NCBI GenBank assembly: GCA_905250125.1
Contig: CAJNOL010000393.1
Coordinates: 81,842-145,841, forward strand
Origin: Rotaria sordida
Lineage: Eukaryota; Rotifera; Eurotatoria; Philodinida; Philodinidae
DNA length: 64,000 bases
Direction: 5' to 3'
The notes below the pieces were generated by a model. It was given only the letters and a program-made list of their open reading frames with translations, was not told the origin of the DNA and did no database searches. This document shows, in pieces, positions 1 through 12,370 of this stretch (position 1 is the stretch's first letter; the number at the start of each line of letters is the position of its first letter). The translations under genes were made by a program, and so were the position numbers.

Positions 1-711
1 CCGCATAAGTGATTTACGGAGGTTGAAGCCATAAGTTACATCTCGAAACGAGAATCTCACAACTTTTGGGACCCAAAAAAAAATGTTAGATCCTATGCCT
101 CTATAAAAGAAAGATGGTCCGAACAATCCTTTATTTGTAAGCAAAATGATATTTTTACAAATTACAAAATAAAAAAAACCTAGCTAGATTAAGAGGCACA
201 AGGCCATCTACTTTTGTGTTATTATAACGCAACATAATTATAAACAGTTAAATATGTGGCTTTCTCTATGTCAGTTATTAACACATTTTTTTACATATAA
301 AGACAACTAATGTTACTGGTAAACAGCATCCGCAAACACTTCTAATAATGACGCCAATGAGTCTACCCAATGTCAAGACTCCTCAACGACGTGCACTAGG
401 TCTACAGCTTCGAGTAGGAGTAACACATGAATCAGTCCCTATAGAAAGAAAATAAAAATGAGTGTTGTTGATTTCTTCGCTTATCGCCTCAATTACACTT
501 ACACGCACAACACCATGGATCCATAGGTGTGCCACAACATCGACCTTAATGAATAAAAATTGTAAAACACTCTTCAAAAAACAACAAGAAGCTTTAATTT
601 CTACATACCGCTTTTTTTGTCGTATGCTGCACTACAGCTTCCTCCATTACAACAACTTCTACATTCAGGAGTCTGTGTCAATGACAGATTGAAAAGTGCC
701 CATGTCTTTCA

Positions 712-814
712 TCCCGGCAATTTCCCGCCGGGATCCCGCGAGATCCCGTCCGGGATCCTGTGCGGGATCCCGCTCAAAAAATATCGGGATCCCGCGAGAT
801 CTCGCGGGATCCCA
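712..814. repeat. GC-rich palindromic repeat block, left copy
   Basis: This is an island of high G+C in very AT-rich DNA. It is made of reiterated CGGGATCCCG units alternating with CCCGCGAGATCCCG. Positions 786-813 form a perfect 28-bp palindrome centred on AGATCT. A second block of the same motifs lies at 2411-2490, and the two flank the BEN-domain remnant. I do not recognise the family. It could be a structured terminus of a mobile element or a local satellite. Confidence 0.75.
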
Positions 815-939
815 GCAATAAAATATCATCTGATAATCGAAATTTATTTCATACAGCTTCTCAAAAAAGGGATGTGACAAGCAATATGTGAGATTATTTG
901 TGCTAAACAAACAAGATAAAATAAATTCTTGGTCAAACC

Positions 940-2016
940 TTATATTAATTTATAACCATCATTAAATTTGATTTTTGTTGCATCAATTTGCAATAATTCT
1001 TCACGTGTAAAAACAATATGAATTAATGATGTTACATATAAATTCATCTTTTGTTTAACACCAGTTATTGATAATAAATCAACATCGTTTCCATCGTTGG
1101 GATTTTTGTACATCTAAAAAATGAAAACAAATCTTATGAACAATCGATTAGTATAAAAAAGGGCATGAAAAACATTTGCTTCAAAAGTTCTTTCTTCACA
1201 TGTTATTACTCTGTTTAAAGCTGTTTGAACGTACCATTATTGTTTCAAATGTTTTTTTCTTCAACTGGTTGTTCTACATTGGGTTCTTCTAATGGTATAT
1301 ATATCTAAATAGAAAGAAATAAATATAAAAAGCATGTCCATAATAGTCAGTATTTAACCGTGCTGGTATGTAAAAATGTACCGTTAATTTGTGCATGATT
1401 TCACTAGAATACGTTTTTAGATTTTCACTCTAGATGGCCTTTGAAACTTGTAGCCCTAGTAACTTACGAAAAAGATTTCAGACCGTAATATTTTCTAGGT
1501 TATTCTTAATTACGCAGTACACGATAAGAAGAAACTAGCCCAAAATGAGACTTTTTACCCCAATATCTGTCTAGCTGTTGCAGAAAGTGACTCCTCTTAC
1601 CTTTTTTTACATAAGGCCTTTTGTATTGTTTTTAATTTGCAAATAACATGTGAATCATATTTTCTTGTCTTTCTTGTCCCATTAATATTTGTTTTAAATA
1701 TTTTTCTTCTATGTTTGTAACACTTAACAATATTCATAGCTTTTCCTAATAATTTTTGTGCTTCATGTAATTCAGCCATTGTACCTATAGTAGAAAGAGA
1801 AATAGACAAAAGATAACTGTTCACGTTTTAAAAAAAAAACTTGACGTTCATCTGATACCTTCTTTGAAAACCATTGCCAGACATTTTTTACTGCCACTTT
1901 GTATAGTAATTAATCCATCATGTTCTGAATTTGAACACTGTTTATTATTAACAATAGAAAATGTATTGTCACTTGGAAATATTACAAGTTTATATTTTAG
2001 TTCGGTATTGGTTATG
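940..2016 (-). pseudogene. BEN-domain protein, 5'-truncated and frameshifted remnant
   Basis: Four coding segments are readable on the minus strand: 2016-1859, 1784-1601, 1304-1235 and 1113-940, the last ending in TAA. Each is bounded by AG or GT splice signals. The first reads as a small beta-type module (KLVIFPSDNTFSIV). The last contains YVTSLIHIVFTREELL, which resembles the end of a BEN domain, a DNA- or protein-binding domain of chromatin proteins; this is an identification by eye. Segments one and two join in phase. Segment three does not fit its neighbours without a one-base shift, near A-rich runs at about 1601-1608 and 1240-1250. No start codon or 5' exon is visible. It is therefore a truncated pseudogene, or a gene with homopolymer errors in the assembly. 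It lies between the two GC-rich palindromic blocks. Confidence 0.5.
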
Positions 2017-2410
2017 CTATAAGTTTTGTAAGATTTTTTTATAAATATTAGTATCGTCTAACATATCTAAATTATTGTGCATACTCAATAAAAAATCAAT
2101 AAATAGATCGATTTTATGTCGCAAGAGTAGAAGAATGATTGTCACAGCGGCCGACTATTGTGTAAACAGACATTGAATCAGAAAAAAGAACAATGATGAC
2201 GGTCAAGTCGATCTGAATGAGATGAGCAATCACTGACGGATGAGGTAATGACAATAATCCTTTTTCGTCTGACATAAAATATGATATATCGAATTGATTA
2301 CAATTATTTGTTTAACTACAAACATTCTAATTCGAATCTGTTTTGAACATACAATCGTAGAATGCGCTTCACTAAATGAACAAGAAATCATTTGGGATAA
2401 AATAATTGTG

Positions 2411-2490
2411 CCGGGATCCCGTCACTTTTTGCGGGATAGGCGGGAACCCGCGGCTTCCCGCATAGAAAAGTTAATCCCGCGAGATCCCGG
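2411..2490. repeat. GC-rich palindromic repeat block, right copy
   Basis: This block has the same CGGGATCCCG and CCCGCGAGATCCCG motifs as 712-814, but it is shorter and more diverged. The two blocks lie about 1.6 kb apart on either side of the BEN-domain remnant. Because the motifs are palindromic, relative orientation cannot be assigned. Confidence 0.7.
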
Positions 2491-2499
2491 CGAGATTCA

Positions 2500-5400
2500 T
2501 AAAAAATGAGCGACATGGGTGCAATTAAAAAGAGTAGCACACAGAAAACATAGGATAAAGAGGACATTTTATCAAGAAGATTTTGTAACAATTTTCAAGA
2601 AGAAGAATGAAAAGAAATATCTTTCACACTTTGCTTTACTCTTCAACTCTCACCTTTTATATACATTTTATTATAGAAAGAACGTAAATAAAAATGATGA
2701 TTTATCTTCATTGATATCAGTTTTTTTTTCTTCTTATCAGAACATACAATGTTAATCATTCAACTGACTATTTTAGAGTGCAACGATAAAAAAGAAACTT
2801 CTCTCTTTCTGAAGTATTAGTTCTTTCATGACAAACAGATTATCTGATTCTATAATAAGTCGTACTCTTTTTCGGAGTCTTTCGTTTCATGTCGATTCGA
2901 GTAATATCAACAGTGATCCAGCTGAACCACATAAAAAATACTTATGCGATTAAATCTTGTAAAAGATGAAACTATTAAGTGTCCATAAGTAGACTTTTAT
3001 TTAAATGATTTCTTCTGCAGAATTAAATTTACTCCTAGAATGCATGACTGTTCTTGATACTTTTAGCCATTAGAGCGTTGGTTTCTATTTTAGGAGCATA
3101 GAAATTAGAAAGACAAATGTTGATAATTAAGATAGGCATGCACATTTGATGAAAAGTTGTTGTTAAATACTGTCAGTAGCATCTAACAATAATTTAAGAC
3201 TTGTATCAACAACAAAAATTACACTCTCGTCTATTTCAAATTTTTCTGACAGTATAAAATCATCTGCTTCAGCTGAAGCACATACTCGTATTCATTCAGG
3301 AACAGCATGTTCAAATTCTGAAACGGCTAAGATGGACAAAGCTATGACAAGAAAAATTAAACTTAAACCAATTAGAGAATCGTCAGAACGATGTAATTTT
3401 CTTTGCAAAGAATTTTTAAAGAAACATTATTGTTTTTATATTGGTAATGTATTGTTTGGTTTTTTTTTTCCTATGATAATAGTTTGTTGTTTATTATTTA
3501 ATGCAACATGCTCGACATTCATGTTTTGGTCTAGTACAAGTAACAACCAATGATGATCAATTGTTGGCGTTATTCAAAGTTTTAGATGGTTATCTACCAT
3601 GAGTATTTGAAAAAGAAGTTAGGACGATTTAAACTAGTTGCGTGTGTATCAGGTCTTTCTTTATTCTTCTCTTTACTTACTCCTGCGATTTTTTTTTCTC
3701 AGATGTTTTCTGTCAGATTTTTTCTATTGTCAGATATATGTGTATATGATTTGGAATTAAATAAAAGCTATAACGTGCACATGATTTCTGCATACTTTTA
3801 TTATATTCTTTCACTAAAATCTTATTGAAGAAATATATAAATTCAATGTTAACTTTAGACATACATGTTTGTATGTTAGTTATCTTAGCTGAATTTATTT
3901 ATATCTTTTTCAATTTTAAGAGAATGATTCATAGAAACATAATTTATTATTCTGATTCTTCACAATAGTTTTCATTACAAAACTATTGATGAATAAAAAT
4001 CGAGTTATTAGCAATATGATAATCTATTATGAAAGAATACAACTATAGCCAATCGATATTTTTTTTAATGTACAATATGATTATACTTCTTATATCATTC
4101 GTTTTCTATTTTAGTATAATAACATTGAGATGGCGAACAATTAACATAATCAAGATAAAAGGAATTAAAAAAATTTTTTTTTTATGAAACGACTCTTTCT
4201 ATCTAGTAGATACTCGCATAATATCAAATGCGGATAACTAGAGAACATTATCATACATGTCATTGAAAAAAATAATCTAACAATTGATTTGGTTTTTAAT
4301 ACAAATGAACAAAATTATATAGGAACGATTTATTCGAATAAAAAAGATTCTCTCACAAATATGAACATATTCATCATAGTCATGTACGAACTACTAGACA
4401 TTCTTGAAAAACAGATAGGAATATTGTTTAGTTCATTGAACATTCAACAAAACAAAAAAATTTCAAATATTATTGAAGATAACTTTTAAATTAAACGCAA
4501 TTCGACATATTTAATTGTTATTATTATCTTTAAAGATATTCTTTCTTTTTATCAACTTGTTCCTAGTAGAATTATTAGAAAATAATGTCAAAATTGGTTT
4601 GGATAAAGATTTATTGAAAATGTAAAAATTTAAAAACCAACGAAACTCGAACAATTAAACTACTTTACAGAATTTTCATGCTTACCAAGCTCTATCGAAT
4701 TACATAGTTCTAGTTCGAGCTTAACGGTTCAAATAAAAACAAAAGAAACAAAATAATCTGAGAGCAAAAAGTGGACGAGAAGCAACTTTTTAAAATATGT
4801 TCGAATCATTAAACCATCGGATCTACATAGCAAATATTTTCAATCTATGTCGATAAAAGTTCGTTTTTGCATTGTTGAAATTAAAGATTTCATTTTATAT
4901 GTATTATGTTATTTTATTTGAGTACTGAAGCATGAAGTACCTTTTAATTTCAATAATTTACTAAGAAAAATTTGCCAAAATAGATTTAAAAATTTCGTAT
5001 ATATTTGATGATTTAACTATTGTGGATCATTTTTGGAACTGTTGAACTCTATTTTGCTAGGAGTTTAACATGCCAGAGAGTATAAGAGGGGACATACATG
5101 ATTTATACAGATAGGCAGTGAAAGGGAATGAATGTACTTGATCATACTAGAAAAAGACAACTTATATACGTCATTATATAAAAAGATCTTGTACAAGTGA
5201 TGACACCATCTAACACAATATTCGTATCGACGTTTGTAATTAACTAACTTCAATCTTATTTGTTTGATGAACTCTAAATATGAACGGAAAAGACGAGAAG
5301 AAAATGTAATAGATAGTAAAATAATTTCCATCTATTCATCCTGGTATATATATATTGGTTTTTTTTCGCTTATGTTTACAAGTAGTATTTATCTAACGAT

Positions 5401-6060
5401 AGATTGACTTCTTTTATGAAGCTATTTGAAGTTTTGATTAATTGAAAAAGATCATAAGAGTATTTCATGAATTTCTACCGTATTTACGTTGACTATTTTC
5501 AAATCGCACAAAATTTCTAGAGTTTTTATACCATGTTAACAAATGATTATCTGTAAGACCAATTTTTAAATTTCATTAACAAATACATATCTATTGAAAG
5601 ATACTCTATTGTATGGGTTTTGTATAAATCACAAAAATTAAAATTCTTTTAAAAAATGTATCTGCCGATTTAAATGTACAATATAACAATTATATTTGCA
5701 TATTATTATTATATATCATTTGATTGTTGTTGATGCTGGCTAGATTGCGGCTATAACAGACCTTGATTTACTTAATACATTTATTATATGACTATTTGAT
5801 TTATATGTCATACCCACTAAATTATAGTGTACGCTCATGTTATTAAAAGAAGTTCAAAAAAACAAAATTTCCAAGCGTAGCCTTATATAAAGTTTTGTAG
5901 AGAATTATCTACTCTACAACATACACTAGAAAAAAAAAATCTTTTACCTTTTTTGATCTAACAATATACAAAACAAATAGATATGAAACACCTCATGTTT
6001 TTAAATATCTATGAGCCAGTCCTTAAGAGCCAAGGCTGAACTAACTCAAATGAGGACCCC
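2500..6060. other. AT-rich stretch without a recognisable gene
   Basis: No gene could be supported here. One reading frame on the plus strand (about 3177-3460) is open, polar and preceded by an AG acceptor-like site. It matches nothing I know and has no partner exon. The rest is AT-rich with scattered homopolymers. Confidence 0.5.
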
Positions 6061-6072
6061 AGATTTACTTAA

Positions 6073-6168
6073 GGGTGTGGGTGGGGTTTGGATTTCGGTG
6101 TTTTTGTTGCTAAAAGAAGGCTAACATCCACACCCTTATCCACTCCTACCCCCATACCCATACCCACG
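6073..6168. repeat. Telomere-like hairpin 1 (G-rich arm then C-rich arm)
   Basis: The left arm begins GGGTGTGGGTGGGG. The right arm (about 6126-6168) is rich in CCCAYA and CCCAC units. The arms are separated by a short unrelated loop. TGTGGG is, from memory, the telomere repeat reported for bdelloid rotifers. It is the only such hairpin in the gap between the BEN remnant and the ADP-ribosyltransferase gene. Confidence 0.75.
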
Positions 6169-6169
6169 C

Positions 6170-7252
6170 TATTAAAGATGCTGATTCTTAGAGTTTTGAT
6201 AAAAACAACAAAATTCAAAATGGATTTATTTTACTAGAGATTTATGAATATACATGAGACTGTTAAAAATCTCAAATTTTGTAAAAGATTTGTGCGCAAT
6301 TTTGTAGCTTTCGATACTCAAGGAATTTCAAAAGGTAGAAAAATGAAATATCATATTCAGATGCCTTGTCAAAGGACACATCGAATCATACTAAGCTTAA
6401 GCTCACTTACAAAAAAGAATTGAATCTGAAATATCGTCTGACCAGTTACGGATCACATAGCGACTTAACTGCTAGATTGGAGGATTCGTATTATTTCAAA
6501 AATCTGAATGTGTTCATATCATTAGGTGATGTATCACATAGAACATCATTTTTTCCACATCATAAATAGTGCATATTTCACAGTGTTCTCTATATCATTA
6601 AAATATTTAGGCAGAATCGTTGAGCAGCATTTATTCATCAAATGGCTCAAGAAATCCTTTGATCTTAAACCATCAGGGATGCATATTTAATATTCGGTTA
6701 ATGTATCTCAAGTATAAGACTCGATGAAATCAAAACTAAAACCAACATATTAGGCTACTCTAGTTTTTGATCTGAAATACCTTTGTGATTCGACATCCAA
6801 CTCAAAAAATCCGATATAAATTCTGATGCAATCTTCTAAGATCGCACGAATACAAGGTTTTTGATAAGATATTACGAGAAGATCAATCAAAATCCTATGC
6901 TAAGTATAAATGCAGGATTTCGAATCGTTTTTGACATAAGATTAAAATGAAAATCTTACAAAAATCCCAACATATCAAAGTTACAAGAATAGCTATTATA
7001 GCACCAACTTGATCGTATAAGGTCATATTCTCGATCGAAAAAAAAAAGTGTGAATATGTTAACTAACGTAATGGTATCTGCACGTGCCAAAGAAAAATAA
7101 TGCTTATTGGTTACAACCCGAGAACCTACAAAAATAAACACTGAACGAAATTTGAACGACCAACATATAGCTATTAGCGTTTGAAAGATTTTTATTGTCA
7201 ATAAATTGTTTATATTTTGAAAAAGGATAATATATTCAGATAGAACATTGGA
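6170..7252. other. Intergenic DNA without a recognised gene
   Basis: AT-rich DNA downstream (3') of the minus-strand ADP-ribosyltransferase gene. Short open frames are present but have no splice context and no recognisable sequence. Confidence 0.5.
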
Positions 7253-10095
7253 CTATTTGAGTTTATTCGACACACGCTGAATGTCTTGATTAACGATGCC
7301 AATAAATGGATGTGTAGAAGGCAATGTTACATGAAAGATCGTCGATGCTTTTTGAAAATGAGTTAATGCCTGTTGAAAGTCTTCTTTACCAGCGTAAAGA
7401 AGACCAAGATTGTAGTGCGACATTGCAATATCTTGATGTTGACTTGGTAGAGATTTTTGATAGATTTCTAATGCCCTATTATAATATTGCAATGCAAGAT
7501 CTGGATAATTGAGACATAAATAAATACTAGCAATACAATGTACGGATGCACCTATGTCCGGATGATCAGTAGGAAGGTATTTCTGTCGAATCATCAATGA
7601 CTTTTGATGACATTCGAATGCTTCTTGAAATTTTTTCTCTTCTTGATAAACATTGCCCATATTATGATAACACATTGCTACTTGCAAATGTTCTTCACCA
7701 AATCTTTTTTTTCGAATACTTAATGCCTTTTTAAATGATTCGAGAGCATTCGTACGATTTCCTTTTCGGAAATGAACTTCACCAATACTATTGTAAGTAG
7801 TTGCGACAACAGGATCGTCAGGTTGACGTGTTTTATTATACATTTCAAGGGCTTTGGCAAACCATTCAAGACTTGTATCATATTTACCTTTGTGATTTGC
7901 TACCATGCCAAGATTGTGATAACAAGGAGCTAAATCTGGATGATCACGAGGTAACTCGCTTAATAAACGGTTACAATATTTCTCGGCTTTATCATATTGC
8001 CCCATTTTGAATAAAAGTATACCAAATGAGAAATCACTTGATCCTGAATCGTTTTCATCGTATTCATTCTTCATATAATCATAAATAGGTTTTAAACTAT
8101 TATCATTATCACTACATATTGCCATGTGAGCAATCCACACTCCATTTTGACAATCAATATTAACAAGTCGAAATATTGATCCCAACATGATCAGTACTTC
8201 TTGTTCATTGGTAAAAAAACTGCTTGATGTAATATCAGCAAATGGTTTGATACCAGCAAGCGTTGGATCAAGATCAATTTCGAATAGAATACGTTGAAGA
8301 TCACCCGATATTGTCGAACTACTGAGAAACGATAAAGCAAGTCGACGATCGAGACTTGTCGATAGAAATGAATTCATCGAGATAAATTGTCCTGTGGAAG
8401 TTTTTAATGTATCAAGTTCATCTTTTGATATTACTTGACCACGATAGACACGAAGAAAAGTTGAACATTGAAGTTTTTGAAGTTGTTTTTGAATATCACA
8501 CATAAAAAATCGAAAGAGAAAAAGTAAATCAATATCTTGCGTTCGAAGAGCTTTGTTCAATAATCGATAGAGAAATGATTCTCTCGTATACCACCATAGA
8601 GCACGATCAGACACATAATCTTTTTCAAATTCTTGAATAATGGCTAGTTCACTTGAATTATTTTTGTAGAATTTTTTACATCGATCGGTCAATTCATTTT
8701 TATCTGTTACTTTTGGTTTCATCCGTAGAAGACGATCAATTAATAATTGAGAGAACATGAATTGACCATTGAGTCCTGTTGTTGATTTTTCTGCTTGAGT
8801 ACCCGAATTAAAAATATTGATTGGAAGAATTTCGTCAACTTTATTACGAAATCTTGTTGTTTGATCCAATAGAATCTGATCAACAAGCGCATTCACCTTT
8901 GTAGATATACCTTCAATCTAAAAATTAATTATTTCGTCAATCTATAGCCGTTATAATCAACTTCGAACTAACAGATCGATACAAATGGTGGCTTAGACTT
9001 TTTCAAAGGTTCTGAAAATCATCTTAATCATTGTTTTTTTTTCTGAAACGCATTACAGAAATTTTCCGCATGATTCTTATGGAATAAAATAAAAAGAAGC
9101 AATGAAGTGACTGTTTTGAAGATCTTCGATAGTATTATTCATGAAAATCTGTGGTATGGTATCTTAAGTAGCATGACAACATGTCGACCACGATTTGAGA
9201 CCGAGCTAACTCGCTTTGGTCACCATATACTTCGTGATACATGCATAGTCAAATTTCATCAACTAATGAGTGTAAACGTATATTCAAAAAGTTTTCGTTT
9301 TCCTTCTTGACAAACATGTGTGTTCGGATATAGATTTTTCACTTTAACTTATTGTTCTATCTCGAAAGAAAGAACTCTATTAGGAAATGAGCTTATTTTC
9401 AACAGATTGAATTGCCTTTCTTATATTCTTATTCTATTTCTTAACGTAAAAAGAGCAAGCAGATTTTTGTGACTATCAAATTCATCTTCAGACAAAAATT
9501 CAAGAAAATATCGTTGAACAATTTAAAGAAAATATGATATACTGGAACTGTGTTTGTTACCTGCTTTAGTGCTGCATCGTTAATCTTAATTTGATGTTCA
9601 AGCTTAACTAATCTACATTAGAATGAGAATGAAAAAACACGAAATACTACAGATGTGTTCGACTCGTTAAGGAGAACTTCGATCTTTGACAAAAAAAGGT
9701 CAGAATCGAATGAAAAATTTCTCGATTTTCACTATAATTTTACTATGTACCTTCTCGAATTTTTTCGTCCAATCGTTGTTTTGTTTGTTGTCTGAACAAT
9801 AGATATAGATTGTAAAAATCTGTGGCAGTGAGTGAATTCGAGTTATCACATCTTGACCCAATTGATCGCTAATGATTAGAATAATTCGATCATCTTTAGG
9901 TACAGATCGCATATATGATTCGCATTGTTCAACATCATCGAATATCTTTAGATGATTGATTAATTTACGAAGTCGTTTTTGAGCTTCAATATATTCGTTA
10001 GCTTCATTCATAGCAGATTCAAGCCAAACCAGAGAGTAGGTTTCGAGATTATTTTCGTGTACTTCGGTTGAAGTGGAATGAGTTGTCGTTGCCAT
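7253..10095 (-). CDS. ADP-ribosyltransferase (R-S-E type) fused to TPR repeats, three exons
   Basis: The exons are 10095-9744, 9607-9561 and 8917-7253. Phases agree (1, then 0) and the model gives 687 residues. Residues 1-118 form an N-terminal module (with KDDRIILIISDQLG) that I associate with bdelloid proteins of this kind. Residues of about 200-390 are an arginine-type ADP-ribosyltransferase fold with all three motif elements: R in VYRGQ (about 291), FLSTS (about 316-320) and EQEVL (about 370-374). Such enzymes transfer ADP-ribose from NAD to a protein. Residues of about 425-680 are TPR repeats of the kinesin-light-chain type (GNVYQEEKKFQEAFECHQKS), which bind partner proteins. No signal peptide is evident, so it is probably cytosolic. 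An in-frame Met at 10155 is an alternative start. The first donor could also be 7 nt upstream (after 9751), but that breaks the phase. Substrate and role are unknown. Confidence 0.85.
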
Positions 10096-11190
10096 TTGAC
10101 ACTTTCTCCTTCTGTCCTTCGCTACGCGTTGACTCCCGTAAATGCTGAATAACAATTCTCAAATAAATAACTTCATTTTGATTCAATCTTGCGTTGATTC
10201 TATACAACAAAAAAGATTTTTTTCTCCCGTTCTTTACTCGTCGGTTACCGACAACATCCGTACGTGACAGTGACGTATCAAGTGTCGGCTGCATGAAGGA
10301 ATAAAGAAAGAGAGAAAAAAAGATACCAATTTTGTGTAGCAAGAAAAATCGTCTGATATGTTCACATGCATGCATGGTAAAAAGTATAGAAAGCGTAGAC
10401 ATTTATTTCTGAAGCTCAATTTGAAACGTACGGTTATATCGTTCAAATTTGTTTTTAACAACCAAGTACTAAAACATGTCTATTTCGGATTATTTCATAA
10501 TAAAATTCCCTATATTAATGAAAATAACAAATGAGGGCAGACTTTTGCATTAATTGTGGTTGCGATGTAGTGCTCCGATGAAATTTTGTAGAGGTTTCAT
10601 TGCTCCTTTTTTTATTAGAAATAATAGTATCTAGTACAAAAATACATTAAAAATTTTGACCGGAAATGCTTTTAAATGATGAAAAAAGAATTAAACTAAA
10701 GAATGCGAGAAAACTCTTACGCAACTTCAGTAATATTTTATTTCCCAAAATATATTCGTTTGATTATTTTACTATTTATAATCGATATTTTTAGGCACCG
10801 TATTTCTAGAGGTGTGTATTACAAGAAGGATTTCGGTTTGCAACTAAAATAATTAAATAATCTAACATAAAAGAGAATAGATAGCAGAGGAAATGATTAG
10901 ACAGTAGAGTTGTTCGATTTAAAGTATATGATCTCACAGAAAAAGCGTTGCTGTATACTATATCACAGGAGATATTTATTCTATTCCTATTAATATCGAT
11001 AGACAAAGAATTTGATAAATTTTCTTTTACATATGAAACTTATAGATTCTTGTGATAGGCCTCTCTGTCAATGGATTGTATTTATTTTGAGGTAACCCTA
11101 TACATGAAAAATATTGATATACAAGTCAAAGATTTAGTCAGAAAAAACAATTCGAACATTTCTAATCGCTATGTTTCCCCAGGTCAAACA
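10096..11190. other. Upstream region of the ADP-ribosyltransferase gene, no other gene seen
   Basis: This stretch should contain the promoter of the minus-strand gene starting at 10095. No distinct promoter motif could be identified. Frames on the minus strand at 10150-10460 overlap one another and look like chance ORFs. Confidence 0.4.
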
Positions 11191-11194
11191 ATTA

Positions 11195-11465
11195 GACAGT
11201 AAGATCTTACGAGACCATACCTCTGATCTTATACTATCTTGTAAGATCAGATGGTAATTGTATAGAAAATCGTCGTCTCAGAATTTTGTCGATCCGTCGT
11301 ATTATAAGATTCTTGAAAGACCCTGTTACCTTGTAAGATCTTTCACGAATCTAATAGTATGATCTGATGCAAGATTTCTTAGACGACGATCTTTTGTCAG
11401 ATTCTTGTAAGATCTCGTCCAGATTGCAAGACTTTACATGTAGATGACAAGATCTTACGTCGGGT
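11195..11465. repeat. Diverged palindrome rich in GTAAGATC units
   Basis: The motif (T)GTAAGATC or its complement recurs many times, starting with a perfect GTAAGATCTTAC at 11199-11210. The block folds on itself: sequence from 11266 (ATCGTCGTCT..AAGATTCTTGAAAGA) matches the complement of sequence ending near 11393. The centre lies near 11330. It looks like an old fold-back or MITE-like element. No ORF is associated. Confidence 0.6.
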
Positions 11466-11610
11466 TTTCTGATCTGGACTTTCATCGTTCGTCCAGCATC
11501 ATCTTTCTCAATCAAAAGTGTATGATTTCTTCTCATCTAAATGCATATCACATTTTCACACAACTTTTCCGATATCCTCGTTTCAACAAAATAGATTGTT
11601 TCTCTCCGCG

Positions 11611-11685
11611 AGGGTGTGGGTATGGGTATGAGTGTCGACGAGCTCACGAACCCTAGCTACATCTGCCTACCTACACCCACACCCT
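11611..11685. repeat. Telomere-like hairpin 2
   Basis: The left arm reads AGGGTGTGGGTATGGGTATG and the right arm ends CTACACCCACACCCT. The outermost 11 bases are almost perfectly complementary. It is the only hairpin of this type between the ADP-ribosyltransferase gene and the membrane-protein family cluster. Confidence 0.8.
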
Positions 11686-11908
11686 CCCCGCTAATCATTT
11701 CTTTTATTTCTATCATTTTATTCTTCTTTGGATAGAATGCTTAGCAACGTTTGCATTGCTTTACTTGTTCATTTACGCCATAAATTCCCATTATTTGAGA
11801 AAATTCTCATTTTTATTGATTAGTATGAAATCTTTGATTTTGAATTATATTTAATTGTGATTTTTTTTTAAATATTAAGGTCTTTTTAATTCATGTTGTT
11901 ATTATTGT

Positions 11909-11956
11909 AATAATACCTGACGAGTCCCTTAAGCAAGGATGAAACGTCGTATGATT
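11909..11956 (+). ncRNA. Hammerhead ribozyme, type I with minimal stem III
   Basis: The full catalytic core is present: CTGACGA at 11917-11923, GAA at 11941-11943, A15.1 at 11944, U16.1 at 11947 and C17 at 11948. Stem I pairs 11909-11916 with 11949-11956 (8 positions, one G/A mismatch). Stem II pairs GTCC (11924-11927) with GGAT (11937-11940) around a 9-nt loop. Stem III is the two-base self-complementary ACGT (11944-11947), so activity would be expected mainly in dimers, as reported for hammerheads of Penelope-like elements and retrozymes. Predicted cleavage is between 11948 and 11949. No reverse transcriptase was found nearby. Confidence 0.8.
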
Positions 11957-12370
11957 GACTTTGAATCTTTTGTTTTTAAATCTACCCGCTCCAATTCTGT
12001 AAACATTGCAGTCAACGAGAAAGAATGGTAGAAGAACGTTGTTGGAGAAAGAAAGTCATAGAAGATATATCACGCATAGCAGCTGTCACATTAAAGAATA
12101 TCGTTTCTCAAAAGTGTACTTCTTTTTTCTTCTTCATTCATATTTTAATAAAGAGAAGGTAATCGATATAAAAGTCCATGTTTTATTGCGAATGATTTTA
12201 TAGTTGAGGAAAACAACGTTAGTAAAGACATCAGAGAAACACATTTAGCTAAAGTTTTTTTTTTTATCATCGCCACGACTGTAAGTTAAATCTAGACGTA
12301 ATAACATATATCAATGCAAGAATATTCTTGTAACGATTCTCTACTACCGAGATAAACATGTCAATCAAGA

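Noticed and set aside
7324..8010. Plus-strand frames opposite the ADP-ribosyltransferase/TPR gene
   Set aside because: They lie opposite a long intact coding exon and match nothing.
10049..10461. Two overlapping minus-strand frames upstream of the ADP-ribosyltransferase gene
   Set aside because: They overlap the real first exon in another frame and show no domain or splice context.
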